Source of the DNA: an uncultured Anaerolineae bacterium
GTDB taxonomy: Bacteria; Chloroflexota; Anaerolineae; Anaerolineales; Villigracilaceae
Assembly (NCBI GenBank): GCA_903875215.1
Contig: CAIQVH010000023.1
Coordinates: 1 to 61,517, forward strand
Direction: 5' to 3'
DNA: 61,517 nucleotides
Every line of letters starts with the position of its first letter. The first letter of the stretch is position 1. The position numbers were made by a program, and so were the translations under genes. The notes beneath the pieces were generated by a model. The model was not told the origin of the DNA. It was given only the letters and a program-made list of their open reading frames with translations, and did not search any database. Positions 57,658 through 61,517 of the stretch are shown piece after piece.

Positions 57658-58962
57658 TCAGCCTTTCAGGGAATTCAATCCGGCCACCAGTCGCTCCCAG
57701 GCGCCCTGCGTCCGTTCGGCCGGGGTGGCATAGGAGAAGCGGATCCAGTCGTTGCCGAAGGGCGAGAAGAATGCGCCGGGTACCACTGCCACGCCGAAAT
57801 TTTCGGCCAGGTATTGCCCGAGCGGTTCGCTATCGGCCCAACCCCTGGCCTGGATGAACTCGCCGACGTTGATGAAGGCGTAATATCCCTTGCCGAGGAT
57901 GTGCTGCATGCCGCTGCCGGCCAGCAGTTGTTGCAGAGCTACGCGGCTGGCGTTGGTCGGCTCGACGATGGGCCGCGCGGCTTCGGTATAACCCATTTCA
58001 TAGGCGGCCATGGCCACTGCCAGCGAGAAAAAAGTCGGCATGACGGTGTGCGAGGCGCGCGCCACGATGAACTTGATGACACTTTCATCGGCGATCAGGT
58101 GGCAGTTGCGGATGTTGGAGCCGCCCAGGCTCTTGGTGATGCCATCCAGGAACATCAGGCGCTTGCGTTCCTCGGGGGTAAAGAATTTCAGGAAGGAATT
58201 CAGATCGTTGGGCTGTTCGTCAGTCACGTAGTGATACATCCAGTCGAACAACACAAAGGCCACGCCCGCCTCCAGAGCAGATTTGGCCAGGGAGACCATT
58301 TTTTCTGTGGAAGTGGTCAGCCCGGTGGGGTTATCGGGATTGGTGATGATCAGCCCGGCCACTTTGCGGCCACTCTGACCGGTAAATTTAACGCACTCCT
58401 GAATGGCTTCTGCCGAATACGCCCACCCGTTGGCCGGGTCGCCGGGAGCCCAGAGCACGTTCGCCCCGATGCCATACGGGCCCCAGTTGTACGAAATCCA
58501 CGGCACGCGCGAGACGATAATTGCATCCCCCTGGCGGCCGTGACCGAGGGCCAGCATGGCCTGGTAGGCCTTGACAAGCGCATCCCGCCCGCCGGCGGTG
58601 CCGAGCACATTGGCGGGGCCCCATCCGGTGGCTGGGTCGAGCTTCCAGTATTGTTCCACCACGGATTTGCGGTAGGCATCAGTTCCGAAGGGCATGTCGT
58701 AGGCGGTGCCATGTTCCAGTTGGAGTTGGAAGGCGCGTTCGAGCAAGGCTTTGGGCGTGCCGGGCAGTGAGGCGCCGCCATCGCCCTGTGAAGCGTCGAA
58801 AATTTTCGCGCCGGGGTTTTTCTCCAGGTAGGTTTTGAGCGATTTGTTGATCAGAAACATGCGCGAGGGGGGGATGTCCGTCATCTGGCGTAAATGTTCG
58901 GAAACCGGGACAAGGTTCTTCTCGTCAACGGCATAAACGGGGGTGGCGTTGCTGATTTTCAT
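57658..58962 (-). CDS. PLP-dependent aminotransferase class I/II
   Basis: A 434-residue fold-type I aminotransferase starting MKISNATPVYAVDEKNLVPV at an ATG with AAAGGAGAG (frame open to 59172). ITNPDNPTGLTTS is the Asn-Pro substrate region, FVLFDWMYHYV has the cofactor Asp, and the PLP lysine is in LDGITKSLGGSNIRNCH. C-terminal Arg in WIRFSYATPAERT. Substrate not evident. A strong promoter, a possible leader peptide and a terminator hairpin lie upstream, suggesting attenuation. It lies 101 nt upstream of the GCS2-M20 gene on the same strand. Confidence 0.87.
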   Translation of the reverse strand: MKISNATPVYAVDEKNLVPVSEHLRQMTDIPPSRMFLINKSLKTYLEKNPGAKIFDASQGDGGASLPGTPKALLERAFQLQLEHGTAYDMPFGTDAYRKSVVEQYWKLDPATGWGPANVLGTAGGRDALVKAYQAMLALGHGRQGDAIIVSRVPWISYNWGPYGIGANVLWAPGDPANGWAYSAEAIQECVKFTGQSGRKVAGLIITNPDNPTGLTTSTEKMVSLAKSALEAGVAFVLFDWMYHYVTDEQPNDLNSFLKFFTPEERKRLMFLDGITKSLGGSNIRNCHLIADESVIKFIVARASHTVMPTFFSLAVAMAAYEMGYTEAARPIVEPTNASRVALQQLLAGSGMQHILGKGYYAFINVGEFIQARGWADSEPLGQYLAENFGVAVVPGAFFSPFGNDWIRFSYATPAERTQGAWERLVAGLNSLKG

Positions 58963-59038
58963 GATTTCTCTCCTTTTTAGACCGATTCCCGGTTTCCTTC
59001 GCTTGTTTCGAGAAGGCGAAACTGGGAGCAGGGGATAT

Positions 59039-59066
59039 AAAAACGCCCCGAACCTGTCGGGGCGTT
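59039..59066 (-). terminator. Terminator/attenuator hairpin before the aminotransferase
   Basis: Minus strand: AACGCCCCGA / TCGGGGCGTT stem (59042-59051 with 59057-59066), loop of 5, then five T residues. It lies between the promoter at 59205-59233 and the aminotransferase start at 58962, so it must be bypassed for expression. Confidence 0.8.
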
Positions 59067-59077
59067 GGCTTTCAAGT

Positions 59078-59194
59078 TTAGCGTTTCGAGCGGCTCTCGG
59101 CAGCCCGCGCTTTTCCTGTACACCAAGGCCCCGCAGCCGGACGGGTGCGGTTGGTGGGGTTGGTAGTGTCAAGCATCAAGGTGGAGGGCTGCAT
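59078..59194 (-). CDS. Possible leader peptide, Thr/Asn-rich
   Basis: A 38-codon ATG frame (MQPSTLMLDTTNPTNRT then RPAAGPWCTGK, ending SRSKR) that starts 4 nt after the predicted transcription start and stops 12 nt before the terminator hairpin. Five of its first 17 codons are Thr, three are Asn. This layout is that of an amino-acid attenuator. There is no Shine-Dalgarno sequence, so it would be translated as a leaderless message. It is part of a 362-nt gap with no other gene. Confidence 0.35.
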   Translation of the reverse strand: MQPSTLMLDTTNPTNRTRPAAGPWCTGKARAAESRSKR

Positions 59195-59204
59195 AATTCG
59201 GTCA

Positions 59205-59233
59205 AGGATACCACCGCGGGGGGCAGTCGTCAA
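59205..59233 (-). promoter_or_regulatory. Promoter of the aminotransferase leader
   Basis: TTGACG (59228-59233), 17 bases, TATCCT (59205-59210) on the minus strand. Predicted start about 59198. It gives a 235-nt leader before the aminotransferase ATG. Confidence 0.75.
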
Positions 59234-59324
59234 GAACTGCCGGGATACAAATCGCTGGATTCGTGCTAAAGTATAGGTGGATGGAGCCGAATTCGGGGAA
59301 GCCGGGCTCAGAAAGGAGGTCCAA

Positions 59325-60209
59325 ATGATCGCTCCTGCGAAGAATCGCCTGCTGAATATCCTGTTGGCCGACGATGGTTCTTTGAATGCACGTGCAGCGG
59401 TGCAGTTCCTGGTGGATTTACCCCATGATAAAGAGAGCATGGTGACCGCGCTGCGGGTGTTTACACCGCTGGACGCGGCTGAGTATGCCAGCATTGAGGT
59501 GGCTCTTGAGCATACCCGGAATCTTTTGAAGAGCCGCCACCTGCGCGTGCGCACTGAGGCCCGGCTGGGTTACCCGACCGGAAAAATCATCGAATATGCC
59601 AATGAACACCATCCGGATTTGATTGTGATGGGAGCGCGGGGGACGGGTGCGAATCTCGGTCTGCTGCTGGGCAGCGTGGCGATGAATGTCATCCAGGATG
59701 GGCGCTGGCCGGTGTTGATTGTCCGCGAGCCGGTGCGCGGCCTGCACAAGGCGCTGCTGGTGACGGATGGCTCGCCCTGCAGCCAGCTGGCCTGTGATTA
59801 TTCCACGGCGTTCCCGCTCCCGGCTGAAACGCAGTTGGATGTGTTGCATGTTCTGGCCCCGCTGCAGGCCAGCTACTTTGTCGATCCGACCGGGATGACC
59901 ATCCCGGCGGTGAATGAGGAAGATATGATTCGTTTGCGCCGCGATCAGGAAGCAGATGGCGAAAAATTGCTCGGTCAGACGGTGGCGGCGCTGGCTGCGC
60001 ACGGACTGACGGCGCAGGGTCACCTGTTGCGCGGAGATGCGGCCGAGAAGATTATCACCTACGCCCGCGAAGAGCAGGTGGATTTGATCATCTGCGGTTC
60101 GCGCGGGTTGGGTACGGTAACGAGTATGCTGATTGGCAGCGTTTCGCGGCGGCTGGCGCATCACGCCCCTTGCTCGGTGCTGGTGGTTCGTTGCCGGGAA
60201 CACGGCTAA
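59325..60209 (+). CDS. Universal stress protein, tandem UspA domains
   Basis: A 294-residue protein starting MIAPAKNRLLNILLADDGSL at an ATG with a perfect AAAGGAGGT. Two UspA domains are present. The first has GARGTGANLGLLLGSVAMNV and the second GSRGLGTVTSMLIGSVSRRL, both matching the ATP-binding G-x2-G-x9-G(S/T) motif. The role is in survival under stress; the ligand is probably ATP. Single gene, with a hairpin after it. Confidence 0.92.
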   Translation: MIAPAKNRLLNILLADDGSLNARAAVQFLVDLPHDKESMVTALRVFTPLDAAEYASIEVALEHTRNLLKSRHLRVRTEARLGYPTGKIIEYANEHHPDLIVMGARGTGANLGLLLGSVAMNVIQDGRWPVLIVREPVRGLHKALLVTDGSPCSQLACDYSTAFPLPAETQLDVLHVLAPLQASYFVDPTGMTIPAVNEEDMIRLRRDQEADGEKLLGQTVAALAAHGLTAQGHLLRGDAAEKIITYAREEQVDLIICGSRGLGTVTSMLIGSVSRRLAHHAPCSVLVVRCREHG

Positions 60210-60253
60210 GGCGCAGGTCGCAGGTTTTCGGGCAGCGCAGGGTAGCTTTTAAT

Positions 60254-60289
60254 GAGATAAAGCCGGAGGGGAAGTTCCGGCTTTATCTC
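60254..60289. terminator. Bidirectional hairpin between usp and the TIGR02206-type gene
   Basis: A 14-bp perfect stem GAGATAAAGCCGGA / TCCGGCTTTATCTC with an 8-base loop, between convergent genes. Confidence 0.7.
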
Positions 60290-60322
60290 CATGGCTGCCC
60301 TGCTTCGTTTATCGGCGGGTGT

Positions 60323-61048
60323 TCAGGCGCGCTGGCGCAAGTCTCTACGTATGAAGGGAATATAGAGCAGCAGGACGGTGACCATGCCAATGACTTCCAG
60401 CCAGGGAATGTACCAGGGCCAGGCGGGCAGGGCGTCCATGATGGTGGCCATCGGCGGTTTGTGGTTGATCATCAAGTAGTTGCTGCCGAGGGTGCTGTTG
60501 ACGAAGTAGATGATCAGCATGTAAATGTTCATGATGACAAAGATACGCAGGATGGATTTCCAGGTGGGGCGAAAGCCGATCACCGTGGTCATGTAAATCC
60601 CGGCGCTGATCAGCAGGCCGTGGGAGATGAAGGTCTGGATGTAGCGAAAGTGCGGGAAGCCGTAGATGCCTACCTCGGGTGTGAGCACGGCTTGCAGTGC
60701 GCCACCAATGCCGAGGAAATAGACAAATTCGTAAATGGAGTAGATTTTGAAGATCAGCATGAACCCGGCCAGCCAGATCAGCACCGAACACAGGTGCAGG
60801 GGCAGCATTTCCTGGAGCGTCCATTCGCCTATGGCCGCCTTCCAGATGTGCCAGGCCGATTCATTGACCCACAAACCCAGCGCCAGGATCAGGCTGATGG
60901 TGCGCTGGGTGCCTTCCGGGGCTTTCTTGAATCGCAGCAGCCAGAGATTTAACAACACAATGGCGGCCAGCATGGTGAGGTGCGCCGGGCCGAACATGAC
61001 GAAACCCGGGCCGGTCCAGTCTTTGGCAAAATATTGTCCGAGATCCAT
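60323..61048 (-). CDS. TIGR02206 / YwaF-like integral membrane protein
   Basis: A 241-residue protein starting MDLGQYFAKDWTGPGFVMFG at an ATG with AAAGGAAG (frame open to 61171). Six or more TM helices. ESAWHIWKAAIGEWTLQEML followed by PLHLCS is the signature region of the TIGR02206 (TP0381) family; INHKPPMATIMDALPAWPWY is a second conserved segment. Function unknown. The gap upstream (61049-61248) shows nothing else recognised. Confidence 0.87.
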   Translation of the reverse strand: MDLGQYFAKDWTGPGFVMFGPAHLTMLAAIVLLNLWLLRFKKAPEGTQRTISLILALGLWVNESAWHIWKAAIGEWTLQEMLPLHLCSVLIWLAGFMLIFKIYSIYEFVYFLGIGGALQAVLTPEVGIYGFPHFRYIQTFISHGLLISAGIYMTTVIGFRPTWKSILRIFVIMNIYMLIIYFVNSTLGSNYLMINHKPPMATIMDALPAWPWYIPWLEVIGMVTVLLLYIPFIRRDLRQRA

Positions 61049-61248
61049 GTTGAGCTTCCTTTCAACCCGATAGGGCAGGGGGCAAATGTGCGGATAGGGT
61101 GAGGAAATGAATGATCCAATTGTAATGGGGAATGGATGGTTTGTTTCACCAGGCTGGAAGATGATTCGCAACCCCGGTTAATTTTTCTGTGTCAACCAGG
61201 CTGGATCTATGCCTTGAGCATGCCACCGAAATTCCCCAAGCTTGAACC

Positions 61249-61277
61249 TTGACACCCGTCCGGCCACATGATAAACT
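61249..61277 (+). promoter_or_regulatory. Promoter of tRNA-Asp
   Basis: TTGACA (61249-61254), 17 bases, TAAACT (61272-61277). Predicted start about 61284, 32 nt before the tRNA. Confidence 0.75.
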
Positions 61278-61315
61278 ACTGCCCGCTCGACAAGCAGAAA
61301 GAAAAACGAGCGTCT

Positions 61316-61392
61316 GGTCCCGTGGTGTAGCGGTTGAACATGCGGCCCTGTCAAGGCCGAGATCGCGGGTTCGAATCCCGTCGGGGCCGCCA
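61316..61392 (+). tRNA. trnD: tRNA-Asp (anticodon GTC), CCA encoded
   Basis: GGTCCCG (61316-61322) pairs with CGGGGCC (61382-61388, one G-T pair). Discriminator G61389 and CCA at 61390-61392. The anticodon stem CGGCC/GGCCG holds CTGTCAA with anticodon GTC. T arm GCGGGTTCGAATCCCGT. Unlike the other tRNAs in the window, its 3' CCA is encoded. Confidence 0.95.
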
Positions 61393-61410
61393 ATGGTAAT
61401 TCTGGTGGTA

Positions 61411-61455
61411 CAGAACACCTGAGAGAATCAAATTCTCTCAGGTGTTCTGCTTTTT
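61411..61455 (+). terminator. Terminator of tRNA-Asp
   Basis: An 18-bp stem starting CAGAACACCTGAGAGAAT (61411-61428) with its complement at 61432-61449, loop CAA, then CTTTTT. Confidence 0.9.
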
Positions 61456-61483
61456 ATGTAGGTTTTGTGAGATTCTGTGCGCG

Positions 61484-61517
61484 AGAAGCACCTTGCAAAG
61501 GGTGCTTCTTGTTTTTA
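61484..61517 (+). terminator. Second terminator-like hairpin at the window end
   Basis: AGAAGCACC (61484-61492) pairs with GGTGCTTCT (61501-61509), followed by TGTTTTTA. It lies 29 nt after the first tRNA-Asp terminator. It may back up that terminator or serve a gene beyond the window on the other strand. Confidence 0.55.

Overview
This 61.5 kb window is an ordinary chromosomal segment of a GC-rich, probably anaerobic or facultative bacterium, most likely Chloroflexota (class Anaerolineae). The taxon call is an inference. It rests on the gene set: a tungsten/aldehyde oxidoreductase locus, huge DUF11-repeat surface protein with its own sortase, RsbW-GAF-RsbU chimera, RACE-type corrinoid activator, and Gram-positive-like SOS box and L10 leader. 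No prophage, insertion sequence or CRISPR array was seen.

Layout. (1) 1-3.9 kb, plus strand: core translation/transcription block tuf(3' end)-rpmG-tRNA-Trp-secE-nusG-rplK-rplA-[L10 leader]-rplJ-rplL, closed by a perfect bidirectional terminator. (2) 3.9-5.8 kb, minus: lexA, with an SOS box inside its own promoter, and corA. (3) 5.9-8.8 kb, plus: a four-gene operon (DUF2089 regulator, DUF4097-like protein, two related small proteins) in which every product carries the same short helical YvlB/SHOCT-like module; it has a long structured leader with a mini-ORF. (4) 8.8-23.7 kb, a long minus-strand directon. It holds a corrinoid-activation trio (RACE, MetH-activation-like, small Cys protein), a polysaccharide module (GT4, heparinase II/III, and a distant bi-domain oxidoreductase), a trans-4-hydroxyproline catabolic set (epimerase, D-Hyp dehydrogenase, DapA-family deaminase), two Nudix hydrolases, and HicBA and VapBC modules around a glutamine amidotransferase. 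(5) 23.8-28.4 kb: aldehyde ferredoxin oxidoreductase facing its dedicated radical-SAM maturase, a MoaD protein and a small companion. (6) 28.4-36.7 kb: rhodanese/DUF2179, alpha-glucan phosphorylase, lutA and a lutB-lutC fusion, tRNA-Glu, haem-binding protein, and an autoregulated MarR/GbsR-type repressor with an SDR enzyme. (7) 36.7-38.7 kb: a lipoprotein, two paralogous membrane-anchored proteins and the 4.5S SRP RNA. (8) 39.2-51.4 kb, plus: a 2188-residue secreted repeat protein that ends in an LPGTGF motif followed by a complete sortase domain, an orphan CpaF-type ATPase, an RsbV-like STAS protein and a 1220-residue RsbW-GAF-RsbU protein. (9) 51.4-61.5 kb: greA, dgt, tRNA-Leu, a duplicated membrane protein with a stand-alone Smr protein, a glutamate-cysteine-ligase-like/M20 peptidase fusion, an aminotransferase behind an attenuator-like leader, a tandem UspA protein, a TIGR02206-type membrane protein and tRNA-Asp.

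The strongest candidates for something new are the surface protein fused to its own sortase (with a structured, terminator-bearing leader), the GCS2-like/M20 fusion, the four-gene operon built around one helical module, and the attenuator-like leader before the aminotransferase. Starts were moved downstream of the longest ORF wherever a Shine-Dalgarno sequence and family length supported it. Function calls rest on motif recognition only; no database search was run.
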